From NCBI GenBank assembly GCA_005883955.1, contig VAXH01000082.1, positions 1-50,423 on the forward strand: DNA of 50,423 nucleotides, in the 5' to 3' direction. This DNA is from Actinomycetota bacterium. Its GTDB lineage: Bacteria > Actinomycetota > Thermoleophilia > Gaiellales > Gaiellaceae. The position numbers and the translations under genes were made by a program. Position 1 is the stretch's first letter; every line of letters begins with the position of its first letter. Positions 33,974-45,534 of the stretch are shown in pieces. The notes under the pieces are model-generated. The model was given only the letters and a program-made list of their open reading frames with translations. It searched no databases and was not told where the DNA came from.

Positions 33974-35139
33974 ATGCGCCTTGCGCCCACGTACGTGGAC
34001 GCGTACCAGCCAGAGATGCTCGAGATCTTGACCACGTCGCCGGTATGCGGCGCATGGATGAACGAGCCGCCGCCGACGTAGATGCCGACGTGGCCGAGCC
34101 CGTCGAAGAAGACGAGGTCGCCGGGCTGGAGCTGGTCGCGGGAGACCGGACTACCCATCCCGTACTGCGCGTATGAGCTGTGTGGAAGCGAAACACCGAC
34201 CTGCGCGAACACATACATGACAAGGCCCGAGCAGTCGAACCCTGCCGGCGAAGCGCCGCCCCATACGTAGGGGGTCCCGAGGTAATGCTCCGCGATCGAG
34301 ACGACGCTCGAATGGGTCGGCGGGGGCGCCGGACCAACCGAGACGCTGCTGCTGTCAGAACTCGATGACGCCACCGGCGCGACGGTGCTCGATAGCGCTA
34401 CGGCAGGCGCCTGCTGCTGTTGAGCGGCAATGCGCGCCGCGAGCTCGCGGCGAAGCTCAGCCTGGCGCGCGGCTTCCTGCGCCTGCAGGTGAGCGATCTG
34501 CCCGCGGATCGACGAGAGCAGCGCTCGGCGCGCCGAAAGCTGTCCCTGGATCGACGCCCGCTCCGAAGCGCGTTCGCGTACGAGCGCCGCGGCTTCGGCA
34601 GTTGCGTGCTTGAGCCGGACCTCCCGTGCCTTCACCTCGCTGTTGAAGTGCGCGACCTGCGCGAGCACTTGGGTGTCCTGCGAGGAGATCCGGTTGGCGG
34701 TGTTGAAGCGGTTGACGAGGTCGTCCAGGCTGGAGGCACCGAGCAGCACCTCGAGCGAGTCGCTCTGGCCGCCCGAGGTGTAGAGCGAGACCAGCCGCGC
34801 CGAGAGGGCCGTCTGCGCGCGCTTTAGGCTCTGCTTCGCGATCTGGAGCTGCCCCTCGTTCGCCTTCAAGTCGGCGCGGACCCGGTTCAGCTTCACGGTC
34901 GCCAGGTCGTAGGCCTGAATCACCCGCTCGAGGCTCGCGTCGAGCTGCTGCACCTGACCCATGACGCTCTGGGCTTCGGCTTGCTTCGCTGAGATCGAGG
35001 GGTCGCCGATAGCCGGCGTCGCCAGCAGCACGGCCGCGAAGCTCAAGACTATGACTGCCGGCGCCGTACGGCAAATCGAGCGGCGAATCGTTCCAATCGC
35101 TGGGCTCGATCGGCGCCCCAAGAGGGGCCGGTTCGTCAC
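33970..35139 (-). CDS. NlpC/P60 peptidoglycan endopeptidase with coiled coil
   Basis: Secreted wall hydrolase cutting stem peptides. Signal peptide (VIVLSFAAVLLATPAIGD, about residues 29-46), then a long coiled coil (50-245) of the PcsB/CwlO type with a SLEVLLGASSLDDLVNRFN turn, a Ser/Pro linker, and the NlpC/P60 domain: SIAEHYLGTPYVWGG, catalytic Cys in FDCSGLVMYVF, first His in GHVGIYVGGG and HAPHTG. 389 residues, GTG at 35139. Divergent from a 3D-domain protein with a closely similar coiled coil. In such enzymes the coil restrains activity until bound by FtsX-type partners (established for PcsB/RipC, inferred here). Confidence 0.92.
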   Translation of the reverse strand: MTNRPLLGRRSSPAIGTIRRSICRTAPAVIVLSFAAVLLATPAIGDPSISAKQAEAQSVMGQVQQLDASLERVIQAYDLATVKLNRVRADLKANEGQLQIAKQSLKRAQTALSARLVSLYTSGGQSDSLEVLLGASSLDDLVNRFNTANRISSQDTQVLAQVAHFNSEVKAREVRLKHATAEAAALVRERASERASIQGQLSARRALLSSIRGQIAHLQAQEAARQAELRRELAARIAAQQQQAPAVALSSTVAPVASSSSDSSSVSVGPAPPPTHSSVVSIAEHYLGTPYVWGGASPAGFDCSGLVMYVFAQVGVSLPHSSYAQYGMGSPVSRDQLQPGDLVFFDGLGHVGIYVGGGSFIHAPHTGDVVKISSISGWYASTYVGARRI

Positions 35140-35269
35140 AAGCTCGGCACCCTAGCAACCCGTCCGGACGGCCGCAAGCAGCTTTTCAAGCCACAAGGTT
35201 CGCATTGCGAGGCGTCAACGCAGGCGCACAAGCGCTTTGCTAGGTTCCCGCGTCGTGCCGGCGGACCCG

Positions 35270-36316
35270 ATGACGCGGCGGGCGCGCCTCTTTGCCCTTG
35301 CTGTGTGCTCACTCGCCGCGGTGGGTATTGCGCTACCCGCAAGCGGCGCCGGTTCCGGCGACTCGCTCAGGCAGAAGGCTCAGCAACTGACGCAGCAGAA
35401 CAGCACGATCGCCTCTCGATCGAGAGCCGCCGTGCTGACGCTGTACGCCCTCGACAGCCAGCTGACTCGGACGCAGGCGCAGCTTGCGTCGTTGCGCTCG
35501 CAGGCCGCTGCGGTCGACCGTCAGGCCTCAGTGACGAGGCGCGAGCTTGCGGTGGCGAAGCGGCTCTTCACCGTTTCCGAGCGAAACCTCGCCAATCGTT
35601 TGCGCTCGGTCTACGAGCAGCAGGGCGACTCCGATCCGCTGGCGATCGTGCTCGGAGCGAAGACGCTGGACGATGCGCTTACCGGCCTGGAGACAGAAAA
35701 GGCCTCAGCCGAAACCGACCGCGCAATCGTCGCGCAGGCCCGCAGGAGCCGTGACCGGTTTGTCGACCTGCAGCACCGGCTCGCGGCCCGCGCCGAGAAG
35801 CTGCGCGGGCTCGAGGCGAACGTCTCGGCGACCGTCAGCAGCCTTGCCTCGGCGAAGGCGGGGCGCCTGGCCTTCCTGCAACGACTGTCGGCGCAGCGGA
35901 AGCTCAACCAGGCTGAGATCGGCTCGCTCGACGCGCAGGCCCAGGCAATCGAGGCCCAGGCCCGCCGCGTTGCCGTCCGGCAGGTCGTGAGCACCCAGAC
36001 CGTCGCCGCGCCTGCTCCTACACCCATCCCAACCGCGACCCCTGTCACGGGCGGCGGCACGACGATGACCGTGACCGCAACGGCTTACACCCTGCAGGGC
36101 ACGACCGCGACGGGGGCACCGGTCGGCTATGGCGTCGTCGCCGTCGATCCAAGCGTGATTCCCTTAGGGACGCGAATGACGATTCCGGGCTACGGCGAGG
36201 GCGTCGCAGCCGACACGGGCGGCGCGATCCAAGGCGCGGTCATCGACCTCTGGTTCCCAACGGGCGCCGAGGCTGCGAGCTGGGGCCGCCGAACGGTCAC
36301 GATCACCTTGCACTGA
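35270..36316 (+). CDS. Secreted 3D-domain protein with coiled coil
   Basis: Signal peptide (LFALAVCSLAAVGIALPASGA), a coiled coil from about 40 to 250 and a C-terminal 3D domain (about 265-348). The 3D domain is named for three Asp: here YGVVAVDPSVIPLGTRM, GVAADTGGAI and GAVIDLWF show them. 3D domains occur in MltA-type lytic transglycosylases and Rpf/YabE proteins, so wall cleavage is likely. The coil shares a LAIVLGAKTLDDALTGLE segment with the divergent NlpC/P60 protein. ATG at 35270 (MTRRARLFAL) is preferred; GTG at 35255 is the alternative. Confidence 0.88.
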   Translation: MTRRARLFALAVCSLAAVGIALPASGAGSGDSLRQKAQQLTQQNSTIASRSRAAVLTLYALDSQLTRTQAQLASLRSQAAAVDRQASVTRRELAVAKRLFTVSERNLANRLRSVYEQQGDSDPLAIVLGAKTLDDALTGLETEKASAETDRAIVAQARRSRDRFVDLQHRLAARAEKLRGLEANVSATVSSLASAKAGRLAFLQRLSAQRKLNQAEIGSLDAQAQAIEAQARRVAVRQVVSTQTVAAPAPTPIPTATPVTGGGTTMTVTATAYTLQGTTATGAPVGYGVVAVDPSVIPLGTRMTIPGYGEGVAADTGGAIQGAVIDLWFPTGAEAASWGRRTVTITLH

Positions 36317-36365
36317 CTAGACTTCCCGGGTCTGCGGTAACACCCCTGGAGGGGAGGGGATCGAG

Positions 36366-37049
36366 GTGACGGAACCCATCGAGACGACGACCGCGCCCGA
36401 GCAGGCGAATCCACGCGTGCTTCTGGTCGACGATCACGACCTGTTCCGGACGGGCCTACGCAACCTGCTCGAAGAAGAGGGCGTCGATGTGGTCGGGGAA
36501 GCGGCCGCCGGCGACGACGCGCTCCGCTACGTCCGAGAGTTGCAGCCGGACGTAGTGGTCATGGATCTCAACATGCCGGGTATGACAGGCGTCGAGGCAA
36601 CGAAGAAGATCATCGCCCACGCTCCTTTGACCCGCGTGGTCGTGCTGACGATCTCCGACCAGGACGGCGACGTGATGGAGGCGATCTTCGCCGGAGCGTG
36701 CGGCTATCTGCTCAAGGACGCGTCGGTCGAGGACGTGATGCGAGGGATCTCGGCCGCGGCCGTCGGCGAATCGCTGATCTCGCCGACGATCGCCGGCAAG
36801 GTGCTCGAGCGGATCCGCGCGGCGACCGCGTCGCCCGAGGCGGCGGAGGCGATCCGAGCCGAGCTCTCGGACCGGGAGATCGAGGTCCTGAAGCTGATCG
36901 CGAACGGCAAGGACAACGCGCAGATCGCAGCCGACCTGCACATCAGCCCGAAGACCGTCAAGAACCACATCTCCAACATCCTGATGAAGCTTCAGATCGA
37001 GAACCGCATTCAGGCCGCGGTCTATGCGGTCCGGAGCGGAATCGTCTGA
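36366..37049 (+). CDS. NarL/FixJ-family response regulator
   Basis: Two-component regulator: receiver domain (15-135) with the acidic pair in LLVDDHD, phosphoacceptor Asp in VVVMDLNMPGMTG, switch Thr/Ser in VVLTISDQ and conserved Lys in GYLLKDAS; then a LuxR-type helix-turn-helix (165-227) LSDREIEVLKLIANGKDN and SPKTVKNHISNILMKL. GTG at 36366 after GGAGGGGAGGGG. No histidine kinase is adjacent, so it is an orphan here. Its last codons (GCGGTCCGGAGCGGAATCGT) are the start of a 113-bp tandem repeat that continues downstream. Confidence 0.94.
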   Translation: MTEPIETTTAPEQANPRVLLVDDHDLFRTGLRNLLEEEGVDVVGEAAAGDDALRYVRELQPDVVVMDLNMPGMTGVEATKKIIAHAPLTRVVVLTISDQDGDVMEAIFAGACGYLLKDASVEDVMRGISAAAVGESLISPTIAGKVLERIRAATASPEAAEAIRAELSDREIEVLKLIANGKDNAQIAADLHISPKTVKNHISNILMKLQIENRIQAAVYAVRSGIV

Positions 37050-37275
37050 GGGTCGGCATCTCCACGAGCCGGGTTTAAGCGGCCGTGCCGGCAAAGCCGC
37101 CACGGCCTCCAGGTCGGCATCGCAAGCGACGCCTCCGCGCGGTCCGGAGCGGAATCGTCCGAGGGTCGGCATCTCCACGGGCCGGGTTTAAGCGGCCGTG
37201 CCGGCAAAGCCGCCACGGCCTCCAGGTCGGCATCGCAAGCGACGCCTCCGCGCGGTGCGTAACGGAATCGTCTAG
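37026..37275 (+). repeat. 113-bp tandem repeat, 2.2 copies, at the regulator 3' end
   Basis: Unit 1 is 37026-37138, unit 2 is 37139-37251, and a partial third copy is 37252-37275. Units 1 and 2 are almost identical. Each begins with the last codons of the response-regulator gene; the stop is TGA in unit 1, CGA in unit 2 and TAG in the partial copy, whose frame would read AVRNGIV. Each unit contains a hairpin (GGCCGTG/CACGGCC with inner CGGC/GCCG, 37081-37107 in unit 1). The array holds no gene and ends at the stop of the next, convergent gene. Confidence 0.9.
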
Positions 37276-37604
37276 GCCGCCGCGGAAACGCGGCGCCGGG
37301 CGCTTGCAAGCAAGGTGCGCAGCTGCCGCAGGTCGACCGAGGCGCGGCTGAGGCGAAGCGACAGCTCGGCGAGCTCGTCAGCCTTGAGCTCCCGGTCGCG
37401 ATCGCTCATCTCTGCGGCAAGCTTGCCGATGCGCCGCTCGATCCGAAGCTGTTCGGCCTCGAGCGAGTGCGCCTGCGCGTAGCCGTCGGTGAGTGTGCGC
37501 TCGAACCGCGCGCGAGTCTTCTCGTCGTGTGCCGGCGGGCTCTTGCTCAGCGTGTCGAGCTCTCTGCACAACGTGCCGAAATCGATGGCCGCATTGGGGG
37601 TCAT
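37272..37604 (-). CDS. Coiled-coil protein of unknown function
   Basis: 110 residues from ATG at 37604 (MTPNAAIDFGTLCREL); the frame is open to an upstream start at 37640. The middle is a coiled coil with strong charge (LEAEQLRIERRIGKLAAEM and RDRELKADELAELSLRL), resembling small cytoplasmic regulators but matching none I know. Its stop touches the end of the 113-bp repeat array. The divergent DacB-type gene starts 115 bases away. Confidence 0.65.
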   Translation of the reverse strand: MTPNAAIDFGTLCRELDTLSKSPPAHDEKTRARFERTLTDGYAQAHSLEAEQLRIERRIGKLAAEMSDRDRELKADELAELSLRLSRASVDLRQLRTLLASARRRVSAAA

Positions 37605-37718
37605 CGAAGTGATTATCACGTCCCCTCGGCCACCGTTCATGGGCCGCTTGGACTATCTTGGGCCCGCTTGAGGCCCAGGGACCTTGACCTGCTGCATATC
37701 GGTCCGAACAATGGATCG

Positions 37719-40952
<3,234 letters not shown>

Positions 40953-41774
40953 CTAGCGCCCCAAGTCGTCACGGCCGGGGTCAGACCCCGGCCGTAGCCT
41001 CTCCGGACGTTCCAGGTGTCGCAACCGGCCACTGTCTGGGGTCAGATCCCCGACAGGTCGGTAACGGACGCTGACGAGGTAGAGGCCCCACGGGGGCGCC
41101 GTCGTACCCGCCTCCGCGCGCTCGCGGCCTTCGAGCAGACGTGCCAGATCCTCCGGCGAGCGCTCGAGCATCGTCCCGACCAGCGTCCGGACCATGTGCC
41201 GCAGGAAACTGTCGGCTGTGAGCTCGAACTCGAGCGCCTCGCCGCGCCGGTGCCAGACCGCTCTCTCGATCGTGCGCGTGAAGACCCGGTGCTTCGTCTC
41301 GGCAGGCGTGAACGCCCGGAAGTCGTGCTCGCCTAGCAGAAGATCCGCCGATTCGGCGAGCCGCTCCTCTTCGAGCGGCCGCGGATACCACCAGCTGCGG
41401 TGCGCCTCGAACGGCGACGGCGTGCGGCGCCGGTAGATGCGATAGCGGTAGCTCCTTGCGCACGCCCACCGGCGAGCGTGAAAGTCGGGGGCAGCGGCCT
41501 CGGCACCGCTAACCGTAACGTCGTCTGGAAGCTCGGCGTTCAACGCTTCTGCGGCACGTTCGGGCGGAGGCCCGCCCTCGGCTTCGACGCTCGCAACCTG
41601 CGCCAGAGCATGGACGCCGGTGTCCGTCCGCCCGGCGACCGCGAGCTCCCCCCACGTCGCAAAGACATCGTCGAGGGCTTCGCGCACGACCCCTTCGACG
41701 GTCCGCAGGCCGGGCTGCGCGGCCCAGCCTCGAAAGCCCGTGCCGTCGTACTCCAGCGTTAACTTGAGCCGCAC
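40953..41774 (-). CDS. truA: tRNA pseudouridine synthase A
   Basis: Makes pseudouridine at tRNA positions 38-40. The opening [19 protein letters not shown] and the catalytic Asp in [15 protein letters not shown] are diagnostic, as are [17 protein letters not shown] and [15 protein letters not shown]. The family normally ends at the strand seen here as [11 protein letters not shown]; the last 30 or so residues ([10 protein letters not shown] through [11 protein letters not shown]) are encoded by two REP-like palindromes and look added. GTG at 41774. TruA commonly follows rplQ in the ribosomal cluster, which is the case here except for the VIT-like gene in between. Confidence 0.93.
   Translation of the reverse strand: MRLKLTLEYDGTGFRGWAAQPGLRTVEGVVREALDDVFATWGELAVAGRTDTGVHALAQVASVEAEGGPPPERAAEALNAELPDDVTVSGAEAAAPDFHARRWACARSYRYRIYRRRTPSPFEAHRSWWYPRPLEEERLAESADLLLGEHDFRAFTPAETKHRVFTRTIERAVWHRRGEALEFELTADSFLRHMVRTLVGTMLERSPEDLARLLEGRERAEAGTTAPPWGLYLVSVRYRPVGDLTPDSGRLRHLERPERLRPGSDPGRDDLGR
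40971..40995 (-). repeat. REP-like palindrome type C, copy 1 (truA 3' end)
   Basis: Eleven-base arms ACGGCCGGGGT and ACCCCGGCCGT with a CAG loop, in the last codons of truA. The core GGGGTCAGACCCC is shared with the second copy at 41032-41056. Confidence 0.7.
41032..41056 (-). repeat. REP-like palindrome type C, copy 2 (truA 3' end)
   Basis: CTGTC and GDACAG-side arms: CTGTC (41032-41036) pairs with GACAG (41052-41056), and GGGG pairs with CCCC around TCAGAT, with one bulged T. Core GGGGTCAGATCCCC resembles copy 1. It also lies in truA coding sequence. Confidence 0.6.
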
Positions 41775-41795
41775 GTCAGGGCATCCTGACGGTTG

Positions 41796-41826
41796 TTGTC
41801 AGGCTTGCCTTATGATCGGAATACTT
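41796..41826 (+). promoter_or_regulatory. Candidate promoter ahead of VIT-like gene
   Basis: TTGTCA (41796-41801) and AATACT (41820-41825) with an 18-base gap, in the AT-richer space between truA and the VIT-like gene. Spacing and match are moderate, so this is tentative. Confidence 0.3.
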
Positions 41827-41853
41827 GCAAGCCGTCTGATAGACTCTAATCGA

Positions 41854-42711
41854 ATGAGCGACCGCCAGGTCTTTCTCCTCCAGCGCGTCCAACCCGCGAT
41901 GACGGGCCTGATCGACGGCTCGCTCTCCACGCTGGCGCCGATCTTCGCCGTCGCGCTGGCCACCCACAAGCCACACGTCGCCTTCTTCGCCGGCCTCGCC
42001 ACCGCGATCGGGGCGGGGATCAGCATGGCGTTCTCGGAGGGGCTTTCGGACACAGGGGAGTTCACCGGCCGCGGCAATCCGTTCGTCCGCGGCTCGATTA
42101 CCGGCATCGGCACGTTCATAGGTGGAATCCTCCACACGCTGCCCTTCTTGATTCCGCACTACCGGATCGCGCTGATCTCGGCGATCGTCGTCGTGGCTTT
42201 CGAGCTGCTGACGCTCGCTTGGCTGCGCTGGCGGTTCTTCGAGGTCAGCTTCGCGCGTGCGCTCGCCACCCGCCGCGTAACTGAGCGGCTAGCCCCCGCG
42301 GGGCACGTAGTCGACAAGCTCCAGGTATGCCATCTCGGCCGCGTCTCCCTGGCGGGGGCCGAGCTTGACGATCCGGGAGTAGCCGCCGGGCCGGTCCGAG
42401 AACCGCGGCCCGACCTCGCTGAAGAGCTTGTGGACGACATCCTGCGAGCGGAGGAACTTCAGCGCCTGCCGCCGGGCCGGCACGTCGCCGCGTCGGCCCA
42501 GCGTGATCATCTCCTCGGCGACGGGGCGGACTTCCTTCGCCTTCGCAACAGTCGTCTTGATCCGGCCATGCTCGATCAGGGACGCGGTCAGGTTGGCGTA
42601 GAGCGCCTTGCGGTGCGCGGAGTCCCGCCCGAGCTTCCTGCCGGCCCGCTGGTGGCGCATGGGGCTAAGAGACCCCTCCGCCGCTGCCGCCGTTCTCCCC
42701 ACGCAGGGTGA
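41854..42711 (+). CDS. VIT1/CCC1-like membrane protein, C-terminal end disrupted
   Basis: The first 135 or so residues form a membrane protein of the VIT/DUF125 type (iron or manganese transport family): [60 protein letters not shown], and [19 protein letters not shown]. Family members have one more helix after this. Here the likeness stops at RALAT (about 42267), and the frame then runs without a stop through the whole antisense strand of rplQ to 42711. A TAA lies at 42278 in the next frame, so a frameshift or a truncation is likely. The region after 42270 should not be trusted as protein. Confidence 0.6.
   Translation: MSDRQVFLLQRVQPAMTGLIDGSLSTLAPIFAVALATHKPHVAFFAGLATAIGAGISMAFSEGLSDTGEFTGRGNPFVRGSITGIGTFIGGILHTLPFLIPHYRIALISAIVVVAFELLTLAWLRWRFFEVSFARALATRRVTERLAPAGHVVDKLQVCHLGRVSLAGAELDDPGVAAGPVREPRPDLAEELVDDILRAEELQRLPPGRHVAASAQRDHLLGDGADFLRLRNSRLDPAMLDQGRGQVGVERLAVRGVPPELPAGPLVAHGAKRPLRRCRRSPHAG
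42289..42660 (-). CDS. rplQ: 50S ribosomal protein L17
   Basis: Large-subunit protein at the tunnel exit. [20 protein letters not shown] and [21 protein letters not shown] are diagnostic; [21 protein letters not shown] ends the domain. 123 residues from ATG at 42660; the frame continues upstream to 42702 but overlaps rpoA. It starts four bases after the rpoA stop, the usual end of the alpha operon. Confidence 0.96.
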   Translation of the reverse strand: MRHQRAGRKLGRDSAHRKALYANLTASLIEHGRIKTTVAKAKEVRPVAEEMITLGRRGDVPARRQALKFLRSQDVVHKLFSEVGPRFSDRPGGYSRIVKLGPRQGDAAEMAYLELVDYVPRGG

Positions 42712-43666
42712 GGCCGTGCGTCGCGAGCGTTTCCTTGACCTCTTCGATCGACTTCTTGCCGAAGTTCGGGATCGCAGCGAGCTCGTTCTCCGTCTTCACG
42801 ACGAGATCGCCGATCGTCTCGATCCCGACGCGCTTGAGGCAGTTGTACGAGCGGACGCCGAGCTCGAGCTCCTCGATCGGGAAGTTCTCCATCCCGTGGG
42901 CGAGCGCCGGCTCCGCGCCGCCGCCGCCGTCGGTGGCAGCGGCCGCCTCGCCGAAGCCCTCGATCCGGTCGAGATCGGTGAAGATCGCGAGCTGGCGGAT
43001 CAGGATCTCGGCGGCCTGGCCGATCGCGTCGCGCGGATCGAGCGAGCCGTCTGTCGTGACGTCGAGGATCAGCTTGTCGTAGTCGGTGCGCTGGCCGACG
43101 CGGGCGGCTTCGACATCGTACGAGACCCGACGGACAGGCGAGAAGATCGAGTCGACCGGGATGACTCCGATCGTGTGCTCGGGCCCCCGGTTCAGCTCGG
43201 CCGGCACGTAGCCCCGGCCTCGGCCGATCGTCAACGTCACCTCGAGCTTGCCCTTCTCGGACAGGTTCGCGATCTCGAGGTCCGGATTGAGGATCTCGAG
43301 CTCGGCCGGCGCTTCGATGTCCTTGGCCGTGATGGAACCGGCTCCCCGCTTCGACAACCGCACCTCGATCTCGGGCGAGTCGCCGTGCAGGCGCGCGATC
43401 AAGTTCTTGAAGTTGAGGAGGATGTCGGTGACGTCCTCGCGGACACCCGGTAGCGTCGTGAACTCGTGCGCGACGCCCTCGATCTTGACCGAGGTGACGG
43501 CGGCGCCCTCGAGCGAGGAGAGCAGCACGCGGCGCAGCGAGTTGCCGAACGTGTAGCCGAAGCCGCGGTCGAGCGGCTCGATCTGGAAGATCCCGCGGTT
43601 CTCGTCCACCTCCTCGTGGACGATCTTCGGGACCTGGAACTCCATCAAACTGGTACGGACTGCCAT
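42665..43666 (-). CDS. rpoA: RNA polymerase alpha subunit
   Basis: Assembles the RNA polymerase core and contacts promoters and activators. N-terminal domain: [20 protein letters not shown] and [15 protein letters not shown]-terminal domain: [19 protein letters not shown], with [19 protein letters not shown] and [14 protein letters not shown]. 333 residues; the linker between domains is Gly/Ala-rich and the end is a Gly/Ser tail. ATG at 43666, 39 bases after rpsD. Confidence 0.97.
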   Translation of the reverse strand: MAVRTSLMEFQVPKIVHEEVDENRGIFQIEPLDRGFGYTFGNSLRRVLLSSLEGAAVTSVKIEGVAHEFTTLPGVREDVTDILLNFKNLIARLHGDSPEIEVRLSKRGAGSITAKDIEAPAELEILNPDLEIANLSEKGKLEVTLTIGRGRGYVPAELNRGPEHTIGVIPVDSIFSPVRRVSYDVEAARVGQRTDYDKLILDVTTDGSLDPRDAIGQAAEILIRQLAIFTDLDRIEGFGEAAAATDGGGGAEPALAHGMENFPIEELELGVRSYNCLKRVGIETIGDLVVKTENELAAIPNFGKKSIEEVKETLATHGLTLRGENGGSGGGVS

Positions 43667-43705
43667 GTACTTCCCTTCTTTGCGGTTGTGCGTAGCGGTT
43701 TCCGG

Positions 43706-44326
43706 TTACTTGCTGTAAAGCTCGACGATCAGCGATTCTTGGACGGGAGTGTCGATTTCCTGCCGCGCGGGCAGCTTCAAGATCTTGCCCGTGAGGCCGT
43801 CGTGGTCGGCCTGGAGCCACGGAGCGACGGAGGCCGTGAGGTCGGTAGCGTCACGGATGACCTGCTCGGCCGAGCTGCCCGGTGACATCGAAACGATGTC
43901 GTCCGGCTTCACCTGGTAGCTCGGGATGTTGACCCGCCTGCCGTTGACGTGGAAGTGGCCGTGGCGTACGAGCTGGCGCGCCTGCGCGCGCGAGGCGGCG
44001 AAGCCGAGCCGATAGACGACGTTGTCGAGCCGCGTCTCGAGCATCCGCAGCAGCTCCTCGCCGGTCACGCCCGAGCCCTTGGCCGCCTTCGTGTAGTAGG
44101 TGCGGAACTGCTTCTCGAGCAAGCCGTAGTAGCGACGCGCCTTCTGCTTCTCGCGCAGCTGTAGCAGGTACTCGCTCTGCTTGATGCGGCCGCGGCCGTG
44201 CTCGCCGGGTGGATACGACCGGCGCTCGATCGCACACTTCTCGGTCAGGCAGCGCTCGCCCTTGAGGAAAAGCTTCATGCCCTCGCGGCGGCAGATGCGG
44301 CACTTGGGGCCGGTGTCGCGGGCCAT
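43706..44326 (-). CDS. rpsD: 30S ribosomal protein S4
   Basis: Primary 16S rRNA-binding protein. [20 protein letters not shown] with [11 protein letters not shown] gives four Cys, the zinc-binding (C+) form of S4. The S4 RNA-binding domain follows: [20 protein letters not shown] and [20 protein letters not shown]. 206 residues. ATG at 44326 overlaps the rpsK stop by one base (TAATG); the longer frame to 44902 is antisense noise over rpsK and rpsM. Confidence 0.97.
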   Translation of the reverse strand: MARDTGPKCRICRREGMKLFLKGERCLTEKCAIERRSYPPGEHGRGRIKQSEYLLQLREKQKARRYYGLLEKQFRTYYTKAAKGSGVTGEELLRMLETRLDNVVYRLGFAASRAQARQLVRHGHFHVNGRRVNIPSYQVKPDDIVSMSPGSSAEQVIRDATDLTASVAPWLQADHDGLTGKILKLPARQEIDTPVQESLIVELYSK

Positions 44327-44733
44327 TAGACACGCCTCCGCTTCTTGGGCCGCACGCCGTTGTGGGCCTGCGGGGTGACGTCCTTGACGCCGAGGATCTC
44401 GAGCCCGGCTGCCTGGAGCGAGCGGATCGCGGTCTCGCGGCCCGAGCCAGGCCCCTTGACGAAGACCTCGACCTTCTGAAGGCCGTGCTCCATGCCCTTC
44501 CGGGCGCACGCGTCGGCGGTCACCTGGGCGGCGAAGGGCGTCGACTTGCGCGAGCCCTTGAAGCCGGCCGAGCCCGCAGACTCCCACGCGATCACGTTGC
44601 CCTCGCCGTCGGTGAGCGAGACGATCGTGTTGTTGAACGACGTCTTGATGTGCGCCTGCCCGATCGCGATGTTCTTGCGAACGCGGCGGCGCGTGCGACC
44701 ACGGGTCGCGGCTCTTCGCGGAGTCGGGGGCAT
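44326..44733 (-). CDS. rpsK: 30S ribosomal protein S11
   Basis: Platform protein of the small subunit. [40 protein letters not shown] and [18 protein letters not shown] are diagnostic; the C-terminal [18 protein letters not shown] is complete. 135 residues; overlaps the rpsM stop by one base. Confidence 0.97.
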   Translation of the reverse strand: MPPTPRRAATRGRTRRRVRKNIAIGQAHIKTSFNNTIVSLTDGEGNVIAWESAGSAGFKGSRKSTPFAAQVTADACARKGMEHGLQKVEVFVKGPGSGRETAIRSLQAAGLEILGVKDVTPQAHNGVRPKKRRRV

Positions 44734-45113
44734 CAGGTCTTGGTCGCCGCCTTCTTGCCGCGGCCGACGGTCTTCTTCGGGCCCTTGCGCGTGCGCGCGT
44801 TGGTTTTCGTCCGCTGGCCGTGCACGGGCAGCCCACGACGGTGGCGCAGGCCGCGGTAGGCGCCGATCTCCTGCAGCCGCTTGATCGCCTGCTGGCGCTC
44901 ACGGCGCAGATCGCCCTCGACCTGGAGCGTGTCGATGAACTCGCGGAGCTTCGTCACCTCGTCGTCGGTCAGGTCCTTGACCTTCTCGTCCGGCGAAAGG
45001 CCCAGCTCGGCGCAGACCTTGCGCGCGGTCGGCTGTCCGATGCCGTAGATGTACGTCAGCCCGATCTCGAGCCGCTTCTGGTTCGGGAGATTGACTCCGG
45101 CGATTCGCGCCAT
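44733..45113 (-). CDS. rpsM: 30S ribosomal protein S13
   Basis: Head protein of the small subunit that contacts the P-site t[42 protein letters not shown] and the basic [19 protein letters not shown] are diagnostic. 126 residues. Its AGGAG overlaps the rpmJ stop (TAGGAG), so the genes are closely packed. Confidence 0.97.
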   Translation of the reverse strand: MARIAGVNLPNQKRLEIGLTYIYGIGQPTARKVCAELGLSPDEKVKDLTDDEVTKLREFIDTLQVEGDLRRERQQAIKRLQEIGAYRGLRHRRGLPVHGQRTKTNARTRKGPKKTVGRGKKAATKT

Positions 45114-45120
45114 ATAGCTC

Positions 45121-45234
45121 CTAGCCTTGCCTTTGCTTGTGTCGGGGATTCGTGCAGATGACCATGGTCTTGCCGTGCCGCTTGATCACGCGGCACCGCT
45201 CGCACATGGGCTTGACTGAGGCTCGTACTTTCAT
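45121..45234 (-). CDS. rpmJ: 50S ribosomal protein L36
   Basis: 37-residue L36: [20 protein letters not shown] followed by [17 protein letters not shown]. The ligands Cys, Cys, Cys and His of the zinc ribbon are present (positions 11, 14, 27 and 32), so this is the zinc-binding form. ATG at 45234 is used; the ATG at 45239 is followed by a stop after one codon. It lies between infA and rpsM as in most bacteria. Confidence 0.97.
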   Translation of the reverse strand: MKVRASVKPMCERCRVIKRHGKTMVICTNPRHKQRQG

Positions 45235-45238
45235 TTCA

Positions 45239-45460
45239 TCAACGCTCTCTGTAGGTGATTCGACCCCGGGTGAGGTCGTAGGGCGACAGTTCCACCTTCA
45301 CCTTGTCGCCCGGAAGGATGCGGATGTAGTGCTTTCGCATCTTCCCGGAGATCTTCGCCAGCACTTCATGCCCGTCTTCCAGCTTGACGCGGAACATCGT
45401 GCTCGGAAGGGCCTCGGTGATCTCGCCTTCGACCTCGATCTTGTCTTCTTGCTTCGCCAA
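45239..45460 (-). CDS. infA: Translation initiation factor IF-1
   Basis: 73-residue OB-fold factor that binds the A site of the 30S subunit. [20 protein letters not shown] and [20 protein letters not shown] with [12 protein letters not shown] are diagnostic. The start is TTG at 45460 behind GAGGT, an uncommon start for a gene this strongly expressed. A nine-base-pair hairpin lies five bases upstream of that ribosome site. Confidence 0.96.
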   Translation of the reverse strand: MAKQEDKIEVEGEITEALPSTMFRVKLEDGHEVLAKISGKMRKHYIRILPGDKVKVELSPYDLTRGRITYRER

Positions 45461-45471
45461 TTACCTCACAG

Positions 45472-45496
45472 AAACCGCGCCTCATCAGCGCGGTTT
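45472..45496 (-). promoter_or_regulatory. Hairpin in the infA leader
   Basis: AAACCGCGC (45472-45480) pairs with GCGCGGTTT (45488-45496) around a seven-base loop, between map and infA. It is followed by CTGTGAGGTAA and the TTG start, with no T-run, so it is likely a processing or translational control element. Confidence 0.5.
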
Positions 45497-45534
45497 GTCA
45501 GGACACGGAAAAACACGGCTCGCGCCGCGGCTCG

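Noticed and set aside
35140..35269. ydaO-type c-di-AMP riboswitch between the two wall hydrolases
   Set aside because: Such riboswitches often precede actinobacterial wall hydrolase genes, but the 130-base gap is shared by two divergent genes and I do not see the conserved core.
37026..37275. Possible CRISPR array in the 113-bp repeats
   Set aside because: The units are tandem without variable spacers, begin with coding sequence and no cas gene is near. The 39-bp repeats at 20.6 kb were rejected for the same reason: they are contiguous and in frame.
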